Positions 1 to 10,923 are shown, counted from the first letter of the stretch. The stretch: 64,000 nt of DNA from Pseudoips prasinana (GCA_951640165.1 OX621244.1:14712001-14776000); one strand, 5' to 3'. Numbers and translations are program-made. Notes: a model not told the origin generated them from the letters alone.

Positions 1-42
1 ATCTAGACGTCGTCCTGTGGATCCATATATTTAGAATGTCAC

Positions 43-309
43 TTAATAGCGCACAATTTTGCAGGCAATATCGTCGATTGTGTAGGTGCATTCAGAGCAA
101 ATGCTCGACGGCATGGAAAATTTGTCGCGACCATTATTCGCACTGGCGGTTCGGACGATTAAATTCGGTTCACCCACGAGTTTAGTGCTGACGTATATTA
201 AACTAGTCTCAATTGATACAGAAATCACTAGTCTAAATACAATAGAATATTCACTTCCTAGTAGAAGCCGACTATTGGCTTTGGTAACGCTTGATAATGA
301 CGCGATCAC
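43..309 (-). other. Unrecognised open frame, possible exon fragment
   Basis: An 88-codon frame without stops on the minus strand. It does not begin with ATG (the first codon is GTG), so if real it would be an exon or a broken copy. The product ends in a cysteine-containing tail (CSECTYTIDDIACKIVRY). I recognise no domain. A plus-strand frame over the same bases (86-484) is also open, which weakens the case for either; the plus frame runs on into repeat sequence from about 340. Confidence 0.15.
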
Positions 310-339
310 GCTGTATTATTACATTATCGTATGGGCAGT

Positions 340-425
340 GCTTACTCTAGTGTCTGAGTTGTACAAGCCGCACGAGTTGGTAACAGTTGAACTGCCTGCC
401 AATGGCTTGAAGTGCACGGGAAGAA
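340..425 (-). repeat. Fragment of repeat family E
   Basis: The stretch 'cttactctagtgtctgagtt' and what follows resembles, in reverse, the end of the family E repeat seen at 13200-13465 and 26205-26455 (ggcggtttgagcaac..tgacacta). It is short and diverged. Confidence 0.35.
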
Positions 426-429
426 GCGT

Positions 430-672
430 AGAAAGTGATCGTGGGCATCAAATGAAACAATTTTTCCAAAGACAGCCTATTTAAAGTCTCTTCTCAGACT
501 TAGGGGTTCAATGCTCGGGTTCGTCACTAATTAATTTATTGCAATTAACTTTAATCATGTAAAATTTTAATGTTGTAGTCGTCTTTAAGTGTTGCAGCAC
601 TATTATTTTTAAGTATGTATGTAACTGCATGAGTGTATGTAACGTTGACGATCCTTAAATAAATAAATAAAT
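430..672 (+). repeat. Probable LINE or transcript 3' end with TAAA tail
   Basis: AT-rich non-coding sequence ending in 'ccttaaataaataaataaa', an AATAAA-type signal merging into a TAAA repeat. This is the usual look of a LINE 3' end in this window (compare 7700-7842). No coding piece is recognisable upstream. Confidence 0.3.
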
Positions 673-2175
673 TCTCACAGCTCATCCTTCAACTAAGCCA
701 AAGTTTTAAATGTCGTTTAATTTTAAATCATATTTTAACTGACCAAAAGACAGAAAAAGCCCTTATGCATTGGCTTCTGTACTTATTTTTTGCATTCTAG
801 CTATATTGTACGTTATTGCGTTAATATAATTAATTCGGGACCAAACATTTTTACCTACTATGTAGATACTTATTTTATACCACCTCGTTGTCGTCCAGCG
901 GCAGCGTGTTGAAACAGAAGTCCTGTCCTGTGTCACGTAAAACAAAAGTAGAACAATTTTGGGATTAGTCTGTTAAGAAAGAATCTCAACATCAGACGGA
1001 GTCTGGAACGTGGCAATGTATCACAGAACACGTATTAGCCGTCCGTTCTGGAACTAATTTATTTTGTTCTTAATGGCTAGCCAATCCCATCAGGTCATGA
1101 AAGTCATGTACTAGTGTTCAAATTCTGCACTTTCACTCACTAATAAGATTTTTATTCGCATGTAAACCAATAATCCGTCCATACAAAAGATATACCTACC
1201 TTACCACTCGGTTGAAATCATAATATTCCTTAATAGTATTGACATTTACGTAATGCTTCTAAATTGCCACATTTAACATTAATTAATATGTACTCTTAAC
1301 AGTAATATATTGGAATGAAAAACGGACATTATATTTAATTTTGAACATTCATATTACCAAATAAAGCTAAAACATTAAAAAGCACTCTGAAACAATTACC
1401 ATAATTCAACCAGTCCAAAAGTGGTCCAATAAAGTAATTTGTCATTCGCGATAACGTTGTTTGAAAATATTAAGTCAGTGAATAAAATAATCTCGTGCTT
1501 CGAACAAGATTTTCGAAACTCAATACGATTCGTAATGTAACTTAATACTTTGGCGCATCCTTGCCAGCTTTTGGTAGCAAAACGCTTGATAACAACAGCT
1601 GTCAAAAAGGTATCTTTAAATTCCACGCCTCTTGAACTCTTTTTTTAGCATGTGTTTTTGATTACAGAGAGTAATATATTTTTTTCTTTTTCAACTCACG
1701 TCAATAAAGGAGTTTCTGTAATTGATCAATAAATTCAAATTAAAAATGTTTTCGAATCTTATTTTTTTACTCTACCGTTTATTGAATGACATTGCAGCTA
1801 CTGAGAAACACCGCCAGAAAACTCAATAGGAATTCTTTAATAAGTAATTATGTATAATTTTTGAAATTCAGTTCTTCCGTATTATTTAGCTGGCAGAAAA
1901 CACCTAAACTTTACAACGTAAGCGTAGGTAAGCTCGGCTATTTTTATAAGCTTTCCAAATTTCTTTTTTGACAATTCTTACTAGACATATGAATTGCTGT
2001 GACACGGGATTCTCACCTACAAAGGGTTTTTTACCATCCGAAGATTTTTATTCCTAGTTCTTATAGCGGTAATAGTAATAATAATAGGTAATAATAATAA
2101 TATATTTCAGACAAAGTCCATAGTGTGTTAGTAAACCATTTCCTTAAAAAATATTGTTAGTAAATATAAAAAGCT
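673..2175. other. AT-rich stretch, no gene seen
   Basis: The frames here (for example 763-945 and 1396-1626 on the minus strand) are short, unlike any family I know and have AT-driven composition. There is a small 'aataataat' run at 2075-2100. Nothing else is recognisable. Confidence 0.5.
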
Positions 2176-2179
2176 AGCT

Positions 2180-2455
2180 CACATTAAACAGAAACATGTA
2201 GCTGCATCCATCTCCTCATCATAGGGGACTCCCAGCTATCTACAAACACGCTTAGGATAGTGTTGGTGCTGCCACGGATACGTGCCATCAAGGAAGCGCA
2301 CCTTTGTCGCATGATAGCTGCGAATAAATAATACACACTTTGAAAATTTCATCTGTCTACCTAGAACAGTCCATGAGATATAGCCCCGTGACAGACAGAC
2401 CGACACACGAATGGACAGCGGAGGCTCAGTACTATAAAAACTAAAACGTATGACA
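2180..2455 (-). repeat. Degenerate dispersed repeat fragment
   Basis: The segment holding 'agacagaccgacacacgaat' and 'ggacagcggaggctcagta' resembles the family at 21190-21471, which carries 'ctgtccgtctgtcaccaggc' near 'gggttccgtacc'. Only the inner part of that repeat is recognisable here. Confidence 0.35.
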
Positions 2456-2459
2456 TCTT

Positions 2460-4580
2460 TAAAAGTTTGTTCACGTCGCTAAAGATTCCACTACTAAATC
2501 TATATTCCTATAAAAATAAGTGTACCGACTGCCGCGACGTCCAGTCGTGTCTTTTTTTTTACTTGACGTGACTGCAACATTAACCTTACCTGTTTAACCA
2601 CTGGTTGATCAAAATTATGTATTTAACTAATTCAAGTTTCAATGTTTGATATAAATTTAGCAAAAATTGCTTATGAACCAAATAGGCATTTAGATAAAAC
2701 AATAATTACTAGTTTAAAAAGTATATAATCGACTTCTACTTTTCTTTGTGACCATCGATTTTGCACGTGCAGCGCATTTGACAACCTCCTTAACATTACA
2801 ATTTTATTGTAATTTTCTTACTAACTTTTATATCCCTAAGATATAATAAGGTCAATAAAAGATTCTGTACTAAATAAAGAGATTACGAAAGGAGGTTGGT
2901 GGAGGCGCACTTTCTCCCGTGTACCTTTTTTATCCTAACAGACAATAGCAGACTTAGTTCGGAACCGTCTTCATTGCAGTAAGACTGCCGGTATTTATTC
3001 CCAAAACGACGTAAAGTAGATAAGCCCCTACCGTATAGAAAAATTCCCTTTTAGATTTATCGGTAATCTCGTTTGTTGGTGCTTTTATTGTTTCTGCGAA
3101 CAATAATGAATTAGAGTTACTTGCTCACATTATTTGCTTAGGCCGGCGTCATTTTGTTTACATTGGCTCCAACTCCAACTGCATATCCCATCAAGGGGAG
3201 AGTAGGGTTAGCTAAATCAATGCGGTGGGCGTTCTGCAAGGGGATTTCTAGATTTATCGTGCTTTGTTTTGTAACATCATTTTCGTTTTGGTTCGAATGA
3301 AAATCCATGAATTTCCTTTGTTCAGTTCAGAAAAACAAAATTTCATAGAGCGAATCTCGTTATGAGAGACTTTGAAGTAATAAAGGGAAAGTTTTCGAGA
3401 GAGAAAAAGCAATGTTAACATTCCACACGATGTTCGCGGCCATTTGATCACTAACGAGACGATTCCCGGAAGCTATAATACTTTGTTACGTTTGTGAAAT
3501 TAGGTTGTTATTTTTCACATAAATTGTTAGAAACGTTTTAATTAGGACACCGACTCTTCATCGGAATATGAAAACATTATTATCTTTTATAACTTTATGT
3601 GTGAATTAATTATTAACTGTGACTCGATATTTTCTGACATCAAATATCATGAAAACATTAATTTTCTACGTCCAATGTTTGTGTTATGTTTTTTTTTAGG
3701 GATTTAGAGCGGTTAATGTGTGGCATAAATGGTTTTCCTTACGACCGTTACAGATTCTTGAGATTCGGAACAAAAATAGCCCGGTACTAATTTAAATTAA
3801 CTTTTGCATTTAAATATTTCCCACGACGTTACATTAGCGACACAAAATTAACGTTGATACAAGTATGTGCGGATTTCTGTGTCATTAGTTTGTTGATTCT
3901 ACAATATTCATCTGTCTTCTAATGACCTGCATACATTTTGGGAGCGTGTTATGGAATGCAACGTTACGACATTAGGGGCCAAGCAAACCAAATTAAGCGA
4001 GCTCATTAGCGGAGTAGTGGCATGAAGAACTAAATATACGAGATTTATATCAAATTCACGGTAAAATCAGTTAATATTATGCCATATTTGGATATTAAAA
4101 CAGCTCAAATTACGACTTTAGTCGTTTTTGAAGTGTAGGTGGTGAGTGATTCGGATCTTTTATCATGTTTTATAACTGTATCTATGCTAGTTTAGTGACA
4201 TTTGTCCTATTTAGTACATTATTCACGGTTATCACCATAGAAATATGGTTGGTACTTTTTTAAGTAGACAGCTAGAGCAGTTTTCGTAGACCAAGTGGAA
4301 ATACTGACGGGACCTAGGAGTAGTGTGTGTAATTATGTATAGCTTTTTTTATATATGCTTTACCCACATACAACTGATTTGAATCCTATGTCTGTGTATA
4401 TCTCTCTATTTCTCTTACTACCGACGTTTAGTCCAAAATTGGAGATAGTGATTTCAATACGGTTATGTGCATTTGGAAGCTATATTAATCCAAATGGTTA
4501 TGTGTTTCTTAAACATCTACTCAGCTGCTCAGAAGTTACTACACTTTTATAGTAAGAGCAGATTTCTATCCTTTTTTACA
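2460..4580. other. AT-rich stretch, no gene seen
   Basis: No repeat family of this window and no protein domain could be recognised. The frames 3254-3451 (minus) and 4355-4552 (plus) are short and lack recognisable motifs. Confidence 0.5.
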
Positions 4581-4584
4581 ATCC

Positions 4585-4695
4585 CGTACTAAGCGAATAA
4601 TCCCTTTGTCGCGGAGTTGTTTACAACTTGTCTGTGCGGGAATTGAACCCGGGACACGAAGTGGCTAGGTCACTGTCTTAATCGCCCCAAACACA
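4585..4695 (-). repeat. SINE family B, degenerate copy
   Basis: Reverse copy of the tRNA-derived head: 'gggaattgaacccgggacac' is the complement of a B-box-like GGTTC segment, followed by 'gaagtggctaggtcactgtc'. The body 'ccctttgtcgcgga' matches the 'cgcgacacaggg' of other B copies. Flanks are eroded. Confidence 0.55.
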
Positions 4696-4884
4696 CGCTG
4701 TCACATGTCAGAAATACCAATTATTTAGTTATTCAGCATTCCATAATTATAACCTTTTTTCATTATTCATTCTTTTGTTGTACACTTACTTGGTACTGGT
4801 CTGGAAGAAGGGCTTAACGTGATAACACCGCCAATAACATTGTACAAGATTGTATTATTTGGAAACAACACATGACTGCTTAAT

Positions 4885-5215
4885 GGTTTTCAAGTGACTT
4901 TATTTTTTATAAAATAGGATGGCAAATGAGCAAGTGGTAAGTGATCACCGCCGCCCTTGGACTCTCGCAACACCAGAGGAGTGCGTTGCCGGTCTTTAAG
5001 AAAAGAATAGACTGGATTCTTGAAGGTTGCCATGCATACCGGATCGGAAACACCTCCGCAGCTAATTGATTCCACAGAGCAGTAGTGCGCAGCAAAAAGT
5101 TTCTTGAGAAACGCACGGTGGAAAATGACCTTTTATCCAGGTGATAAGGATTAAAATTTCCACTTTTGGCGAGAGGTTCTGTGGCGGAATGCGGCGGCAG
5201 GTATAAGCTCGAAGA
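4885..5215 (-). pseudogene. 3' end of a Jockey/CR1-like LINE (RT C-terminus)
   Basis: Two minus-strand frames (4890-5075 and 4907-5116) together contain the C-terminal signature of this LINE group: 'RFSRNFLLRTTALWNQL..EVFPIRY' followed, in the other frame, by 'MATFKNPVYSFLKDRQRTPL' and 'LRESKGGGDHLPLAHLPSYF'. The same segment is better preserved at 55688-56020. At least one frameshift separates the two halves. Only the last ~100 codons remain, a 5'-truncated insertion typical of target-primed reverse transcription. It cannot encode an enzyme. Confidence 0.75.
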
Positions 5216-5219
5216 ATAC

Positions 5220-5815
5220 CTCTGAACACGCCCCGTGATAAATTATAAGGTTGAAATTGTCTAGATTTTCTAATATAAAATAATCTTATTAAAGTTTACA
5301 CAATCTTGTTGTCTCTAAATAAAAATAAACATACATATTGTATTCCAGTTATAGATATTTTGTCTGCACGTATTCTAATTTGAACTTCAATACAGAAGCT
5401 TCTTATTCCAATGAATTCCCTTATTCTGTTAAATGTTTACCACTACGTGTAACAATTTATATGTTTTGTGCATTGTGAGAATTAATTTTAAGAAGATTGG
5501 TGTCCACTGGTGCAAATTAGATCCAGCACGATGGACGGTTAAACAGTGTTCTGTGAGCTTTTGTTATGAGTAAGACTCTAAAAGGATTGAAACGACTCAG
5601 TTGCTTCTAAATAAGGAAAAATAAATTGCGTTACAACCATATTGTTAAGCCTGGCCTTTTTAAACTCGTATTTATTTTATGGGCGTATTTAATATTACCA
5701 CGATTTGGCTAAACCCACACATTTCTAAAAATATTAAAACAAAACAAATCAAATATTAATTTGCATGCACAAACAAAAGCTGTTACAAATTGTAACATAT
5801 TTTTTTTCTTTTGGT
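5220..5815. other. AT-rich stretch, nothing recognised
   Basis: No ORF, hairpin or repeat family of this window was recognised. Confidence 0.5.
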
Positions 5816-5818
5816 TTT

Positions 5819-5935
5819 AAAACAACAACGCCCGCACTAGGGAATGTAATCGGTGTGTAGCGAGGTACTTTACAAACATACATTATAGTAGATTGACACA
5901 AATTACATCTAGACTCAGAACAATATTGTGAGAAA
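5819..5935 (-). repeat. SINE family B, 3' part
   Basis: Contains 'aacaacgcccgcactaggga', 'gtgtgtagcgaggtacttta' and 'cacaaattacatctagactc', the reverse complement of the B-family body. The tRNA-like head is absent. It ends near 'cagaacaa'. Confidence 0.65.
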
Positions 5936-6204
5936 ATTATACAAATTGTAATATAATTAGTGGAGGAAACTTAAACAGTGCTATCTAAACATTAAACTGT
6001 ACAAATGAAATAACACCGGTTTTTGAAATACGATTCTTTTTTGCCTAAGCGCGATTCCAGTCAGAGTAATATATCGCGTCTTCATGCAAAAAAAAGGACC
6101 AAATTAGTATATAATCCCGTTCCCTAAGCTTAGAGCCCGGAGTACTTGGAAAACTTGACCATCAGTTCCGACTCCGCACCACCACACGGCTGATCTGTCT
6201 GATA

Positions 6205-6417
6205 TCATCATCATATCAGCCGAAAGACGTCCACTGCTGGACAAAGGCCAACCACAGAGATCTCCACAATTGCCGGTCTTGCGCTATTCGCATCCAGCGG
6301 TTTCCAGCGACCCGCACAAGTTCATCGGTCCATCTTGTGAGAGGCCTGCCCACGCTGCGTCTTCCGGTTCGTGGTCGCCACTAGAGAACCTTTCATCCCC
6401 AACGGCCGCCGGTTCTA
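6205..6417 (-). repeat. RTE LINE 3' end, reverse
   Basis: Starts with the (TCA)n tail and continues 'gccgaaagacgtccactgct' and 'tgccggtcttgcgctattcg'. This is the reverse complement of the 3' end of the RTE element at 50388-51453: the same 'gcaagaccggcaattgtgga' region and the GRPPTRWTDDL-coding part. It is a 5'-truncated copy of about 213 bp. Confidence 0.8.
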
Positions 6418-6535
6418 ATATATGTCTGATATAAAACTGTTTAATTTGTCCCTTCATATATGAATGTACCTTAACAATTATAAAATAAAAAGGTAAGTAA
6501 ATGATACAAACCTACATAGCAGCTAACTGTATTAG

Positions 6536-6785
6536 GTTGCCTCGTTAGCGTGCCGGTAGCATGTGCATCCGCATAGAATGAGGATCTGGTTTCGAATCCC
6601 GGGTCGGGCTAAAAAGTGATTTTGGGAAGTTTCTGGTAAATTTCTCAATATCAGCTTGAAATCTTGGAGATGGTGGTATCACACACACCCTCGTACCTCT
6701 GAGAGCACATAAACCCATCGTCCTGTACCTGACTTCTTACCGGTCGTGTCGCTAGTCGGGTAATGGGACAGACACGGAACAAATA
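6536..6785 (+). repeat. SINE family A, 3'-truncated copy
   Basis: tRNA-like head ('tgcctcgttagcgtgccggt', B box 'ggtttcgaatcccgggtcgg') followed by the family body ('aaaagtgattttgggaagtt', 'ctgtacctgacttcttaccg'). It stops near 'gggtaatgggac' where the complete copy at 19730-20095 continues, and is joined directly to a family D SINE. Confidence 0.75.
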
Positions 6786-6996
6786 ATCGACGGTGACTCC
6801 TGTCTACGAAGCTGGTGGTCCTGGGTTCGAATCCCGGTAAGTGCAAATATTTGTGTGATGAGCACGAATATTTGTTTCTGATTCATGGATGTTTTCTATG
6901 TATTTAAGTATTTATCTATCTATATAAGTATGTATATCGTCGCCTGGTACCCATAGTACAAGCTTTGCTTTGTTTGGGGCTAAGATCGACTGTGTG
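6786..6996 (+). repeat. SINE family D
   Basis: B-box region 'gtcctgggttcgaatcccgg', then 'tgcaaatatttgtgtgatga' and the 3' domain 'cctggtacccatagtacaag'. Nearly the same as the copy at 20596-20835. The A-box half of the head is missing, as expected if D joined or recombined into the preceding A copy. Confidence 0.75.
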
Positions 6997-7004
6997 ACAT
7001 TGTA

Positions 7005-7075
7005 GATAAAAAAAATCGTTCTCATCACACAAAGATTTGTTCTGGGTGGAGACCGATCCCACGACCTCTGTCTTT
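7005..7075 (-). repeat. Reverse SINE head fragment
   Basis: 'ttgttctgggtggagaccga' followed by 'tcccacgacctctg' is the complement of a tRNA-like B-box region as in the reverse SINEs at 41220 and 42970. Confidence 0.5.
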
Positions 7076-7145
7076 GTATTTCAATTGGATTGTTTATAAT
7101 TTGTACACAATATATAAATTTATACAAAATTCATATATCACTGCA

Positions 7146-7250
7146 GTGACATGCCTGAGCTTCACCGCTCAGTGTCATTTCATTGTGTGCCACTGTTGAT
7201 CCTGGCTTACAGGAGTTGCAGTGGTGGGTAAGAGGGAGGGACTAGTCCCG
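7146..7250 (+). repeat. 105-bp repeat shared with 58115-58225
   Basis: 'gacatgcctgagcttcaccg' through 'taagagggagggactagt' is almost identical to 58115-58225. The other copy continues into 'cccttagtcgccttatacga', a string I associate with lepidopteran LINE 3' regions. Confidence 0.6.
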
Positions 7251-7259
7251 ATAAAAAAA

Positions 7260-7698
7260 AAATATTTATATCACTGCAGTTTAAGCTGTCGAGACAAACA
7301 ATACTCTTACAGAATAATCCTACAGGTAAAAATAAGTCTAATTAATTTAAAACACAATGCTACAATAAATCTTTGGTGATTTGATATAAATTTCGCAGTT
7401 CTCCGATTGTCTGTACTTTGTCACTGCGATAATTAGGACGCGGCAGTGTCAACTGAGTTTCCTTTGTGTCCGAACATTTTGTCATGTTTAATTTCATGGC
7501 TCCAACCACGTCTCTGCCAATTATATCTTTGTGACGTCACAAGTTTTATACTTTGTTATGGTTTCGCCGCCATTTTAGTGTAAACATTGTGTTAAAGAAC
7601 ATAATTAAATATTAAATCGTAGGTTTTAATTATTTATATTAAGCGGAACAAGTAACAAAGATTGCCTTTGCAGTAGCTAGCTTAGTTTAAGTTATGTT
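7260..7698. other. Non-coding stretch with a TGACGTCA site
   Basis: No ORF or family was recognised. It contains the palindrome 'tgacgtca' (about 7532-7539), which matches a CREB/ATF-type site, about 30 nt before 'ttcgccgccattttag'. A regulatory role is only a possibility. Confidence 0.3.
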
Positions 7699-7699
7699 A

Positions 7700-7842
7700 G
7701 TTTGTAGGGAAAATAATGTAAGATTAGGTACGTAGGTATTATATAGATATAAGATAGATATAAGTTTAACTACTCTGTCGCATTAGGCTCGCCTGTAAGG
7801 ATAGAATAAGTTTTATGGTAAATAAATAAATAAAATAACATA
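7700..7842 (+). repeat. LINE-like 3' end with TAAA tail
   Basis: 'actctgtcgcattaggctcg' followed by 'ttttatggtaaataaataaa' has the form of a non-LTR 3' UTR ending in a simple-repeat tail. No coding part is attached. Confidence 0.4.
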
Positions 7843-8104
7843 AACAGTGTGAAATATTTAAAGAGGTTAATGGAAAAAACAATCCATTTTCAAATAATGG
7901 GATAAAATAATTCATAGACAGTGACGCCGATCAAGTGCCAATATTTTTGCCAACCGTTCTTCTAAGCTAGTGGTTTACATTCACGGATAGATGTCGACCT
8001 TAAACTGTTGTAAAATAAAATTGCTTACGATTTAGTATCGCAATTAATATACGAAATTTAGCTTTAATTTTATATCTTTTAAATGTAAGGATTTTAATTA
8101 TTAG

Positions 8105-8276
8105 TCACACTCATATTATAAAGGCCAAAGTTTGTGAGTGTGTGACTGTGTATGTTTGTTATTCTTAACGTCTAAACGGCTGGAGTGAATGTAATAAATT
8201 TTGGTGCAAGTTTGGTTTAACACATAGGCTATAATTTATAAAGTTTAACGCTGGTAAAACCGCGGGGCACAGCTAG
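8105..8276 (+). mobile_element. Helitron-2, non-autonomous
   Basis: 172 bp. The 3' end has a stem ('gctgg' mutated from cgcgg, loop taaaa, 'ccgcg'), then 'gggcacag' and terminal CTAG followed by T, the canonical Helitron 3' terminus. The 5' end begins TC (tcacactcatattataaagg), related to the TCCTACTAATATTATAAA start of other copies. No Rep/helicase is encoded, so it must have moved with proteins made elsewhere. Confidence 0.75.
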
Positions 8277-8787
8277 TAATATTATAAATACGAAAGTTTG
8301 TGAGTGGATGTATGTATAGATGTGTGGATGTTTGTTACTCTTTCACGCAAAAACTATCAAACGGATTTTGATGAAACTTTGTAGTAATATCTATACATAT
8401 AATAAAATTGTAGGAAAGTCAAAACTGTACACTAAATATTTTTTGAAAAGGATACTTGGGGCGTGATCTACAATCGATATCGAAGCCAAAAATATAGTTT
8501 TTAGAATTTTTGTCTGTGTGTCTGTTTGTCTGTATGTATGACCAGGTTAAAATCAAAAAGTATTGCATGGATTCACTTCAAATTTTGCATGAATATTAGT
8601 AAGAGGTCGGGTCAACATATAGGCTACATATTATCACGCTATCACCTAAGGGGGAAGAGCTGTGATAATTTATAAAAAATAACGCGGGTAAAACCGCGGG
8701 GCACAGCTAGTAGCTTATATATCCCAATAACACGTAGGCTATAATTTATAAAGTTTAACGCGGGTAAAACCACCGGGGCACAGCTAT
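8277..8787 (+). mobile_element. Helitron-2, joined head-to-tail and interrupted
   Basis: Begins directly after the CTAG of the preceding copy with 'taatattataaatacgaaag' (its TCCTAC start is missing), contains 'acgcaaaaactatcaaacgg', and ends 'cgcgggtaaaaccaccgggg' + 'cacagctat', a slightly mutated terminus. Bases 8390-8710 are a later Helitron-1 insertion; removing them restores a family-like 'gtagtaatatagcttatat' seen uninterrupted near 21940. Confidence 0.75.
8390..8710 (+). mobile_element. Helitron-1, complete non-autonomous, nested
   Basis: 321 bp from TCTATACATATAATAAAA to 'cgcgggtaaaaccgcggggc' + 'acagctag'. The 3' hairpin is CGCGG/CCGCG with loop gtaaaa, 8 nt before CTAG. It lies exactly between A (8389) and T (8711) with no target duplication, as expected for Helitrons, and sits inside an older Helitron-2 copy. 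No protein is encoded. Confidence 0.85.
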
Positions 8788-8794
8788 ATGGCAA

Positions 8795-9035
8795 TAGCAA
8801 GGAAAACGAGCAAGTGGGCCACGTGATGGTTAAAGATCACTGCCGCCTATGGACACTCGCAGCACCAGAGGGGTAAATTCGTTGCTAGCCTTTAATTAAG
8901 GGATAGGTTCTTCTTGAAGGTTGCCATGTTATTCAGGATCGTAAATACTTCTGCAGTTAAATGATTCTGCACAGTAATAATGCGCGGTAAAAAGATTTTT
9001 GTGAAACGCACAGTGGTTACTACCATTTATTCATT
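8795..9035 (-). pseudogene. Degenerate Jockey/CR1-like LINE 3' end
   Basis: Reverse copy of the same LINE C-terminal region as 4885-5215 and 55688-56020: 'aacgagcaagtgggccacgt', 'tcgcagcaccagagggg', 'cttgaaggttgccatgttat', 'ttttgtgaaacgcacagtgg'. There are many substitutions and no open frame, so it is older than the other copies. Confidence 0.65.
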
Positions 9036-9039
9036 CAGA

Positions 9040-9418
9040 TGTCTGCTTTTTTACAATTATGTGGAAGACTAACTGGTCTGATGGTCTAGTGTCAAGGGAC
9101 TACTAAACCAGATACATTGGGTACGTTCCCCTACCAGGATAAGTGACATAGACATAGATCATTTTATTGCCAGAAACTGTGTACAGAAGATGTTATAACA
9201 ATTTGATTGATCAACAGTTACCCATATCGGGCATGCAATATTTTTTCTGCCTATCTTAATATTAAATAATTAATTTTTATAATCTTGACAACAGATAAAT
9301 AACACATCATGATAAATTCAATAAATCTGTTGCTTCGATACTTGGTCATAAGCAAAAAACTCTTTGAGGTCATAAAATACGTTGTGCAATAGACATCGTT
9401 TCAGCAAAGATTTAAACA
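9040..9418. other. No feature recognised
   Basis: AT-rich, with no ORF or known repeat seen. Confidence 0.4.
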
Positions 9419-9419
9419 T

Positions 9420-9600
9420 TTTATATACTTGATGTATACAAAATGTTTAAGTCTTTGCGCTATGAGCACGATTATTTGACCTACGTGTAATTTGTCTAAA
9501 ATATGCATGTATTTAGAAACATATACATTAGTATGTTTATCAGTTGTTTGGTTTTCATAGTACAGGCCCTGCCTAGGGATCTGATGGCAGTATGTTAATT
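9420..9600 (+). repeat. SINE C/D-type 3' domain
   Basis: 'gatgtataca', 'tgcgctatgagcacgattat' and 'tttggttttcatagtacagg' + 'ccctgcctagggatctgatg' match the shared 3' domain of the C and D SINE families (catagtacaagctttgcttagtttgggatcagatgg). The head is eroded. Confidence 0.55.
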
Positions 9601-9741
9601 GTACAGACGCCAGCACATCAAGCTACCCCAATCTGTCAAATTTCGCCAATTGAAAGTGAACTTTATGCTTTTGCGATAATGTTGAAAATCTATAAAAGAA
9701 ATTCGACAGATTGGAGTAACTGGATGTGCTGGCGTCCGTAC
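9601..9741. mobile_element. MITE with ~36-bp terminal inverted repeats
   Basis: 141 bp bounded by 'gtacagacgccagcacatca' and its complement 'tgatgtgctggcgtccgtac' (here ggatgtgctgg). The TIR continues through 'agctaccccaatctgt'. Copies lie at 15681-15824 and 26877-27006. It has no coding capacity. Target duplications are not consistent between copies, so I cannot assign a superfamily. Confidence 0.75.
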
Positions 9742-9794
9742 CAATATATTCATTTATTATATAGATTTAAGAAGATTAAAATAAGAAATAAGCC

Positions 9795-9975
9795 TATAAG
9801 GATTCGGTTCCCGCACACCACAACTAGGTATTTGTGTGAACCATAACTAGTTGTTCTGATTCTAGATGTACTTTGTGTTTGCATATGTTTTTCAAGTACC
9901 CCGCAACACAGGGATTCTTTTACCTACTGCTTTAGGTAAAATAATCTTTGTGTAATGGTGGCGGTGTCAAAAAAA
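9795..9975 (+). repeat. SINE family B, degenerate
   Basis: 'gtgtgaaccataactagttg', 'ttctgattctagatgtactt' and 'aagtaccccgcaacacaggg' follow the B-family body. The head is reduced to 'ttcggttcccgcacaccaca'. It ends near an A-run (9967-9980). Confidence 0.6.
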
Positions 9976-9984
9976 AAAAAACTT

Positions 9985-10920
9985 ATGAAAAAAAAACTTT
10001 TCAATCACAATAAAAATAAATTTTGTTGTGATTGATAAGTAGGTACCTATTACGTTAAAGTTACTAAGTGGGAATTTACTAACCAATAACTTGAGTTACC
10101 TTGATATACCCTAAAGAAAAGTTGGATATCAGAACAAAACACAGCAAAACAACACCCTAATCCAATCAATATGGCAATTGTGCAGTAGGATTGATGACGC
10201 CCTTCTAAGATTATATTACTTCTATAGGCGGAACAAAAGAAGGGTATCGTGACGAAACAATAATTATATTTAATAATTATCTTATCAAAGACGATGTAAT
10301 TTGTTTGGGCTGATTCAATATCGATATAATTTAGTTAGCCAGCTGTCTGATGGATCAAAAGCCAGAAAATAATGATATATAAATTCACGGAAATTATAGA
10401 GTTTTAATACGATTCTTTCTGTTCGTTGTTGCGTTGAAATGGAATATTTATTTCTTTATTCGTTCTTTTTTCGTACTCAGTATAAATTAAATAACAAAAA
10501 TACTGGCTATTTTCGGCGCAATTTAGGGTTCCAATGGGCAATGAGGACTGAAAGAGAGGCAATTAAACGTTAATATTTTGGCACATAATAGCGTCGCAAA
10601 ACAGGCCTAACGTTAAAAAAAATCATATTTTTATTTTACCACAAAGACTCTCTGAGCTAAACCGCGGACGGACAGACGGACGGACATGGTGAAACTATAA
10701 GGGCTCCTTGTTGAATACGGACCCCTAAAACACTAGTGTGTTTTAAAAATATCTAACATGACCAACATACAGATAAGAGGACATTATCACACTTTGCATC
10801 ATCTTGGATAAGTAAATGAGTAGGTAAGATTGCGTTATGAAAATTAGATACATACAAGAAAAAACATGACTAAACTCAATTCTACTTTACTCTAGATAAT
10901 AAATGGCACTCAGATATAAC
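9985..10920. other. AT-rich stretch, one repeat trace
   Basis: No gene seen. At 10660-10730, 'cggacggacagacggacgga' and 'aatacggacccctaaaa' recall the dispersed repeat at 21190-21471. Confidence 0.4.
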
Positions 10921-10923
10921 TTA

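Noticed and set aside
86..484. 132-codon plus-strand frame at the window start
   Set aside because: Starts with GTG, overlaps an equally open minus-strand frame and runs into a family E fragment and non-coding 3'-end-like sequence; no domain.
4890..5116. Two host genes in overlapping minus-strand frames
   Set aside because: Both are pieces of one LINE C-terminus separated by a frameshift, as shown by the copy at 55688-56020.
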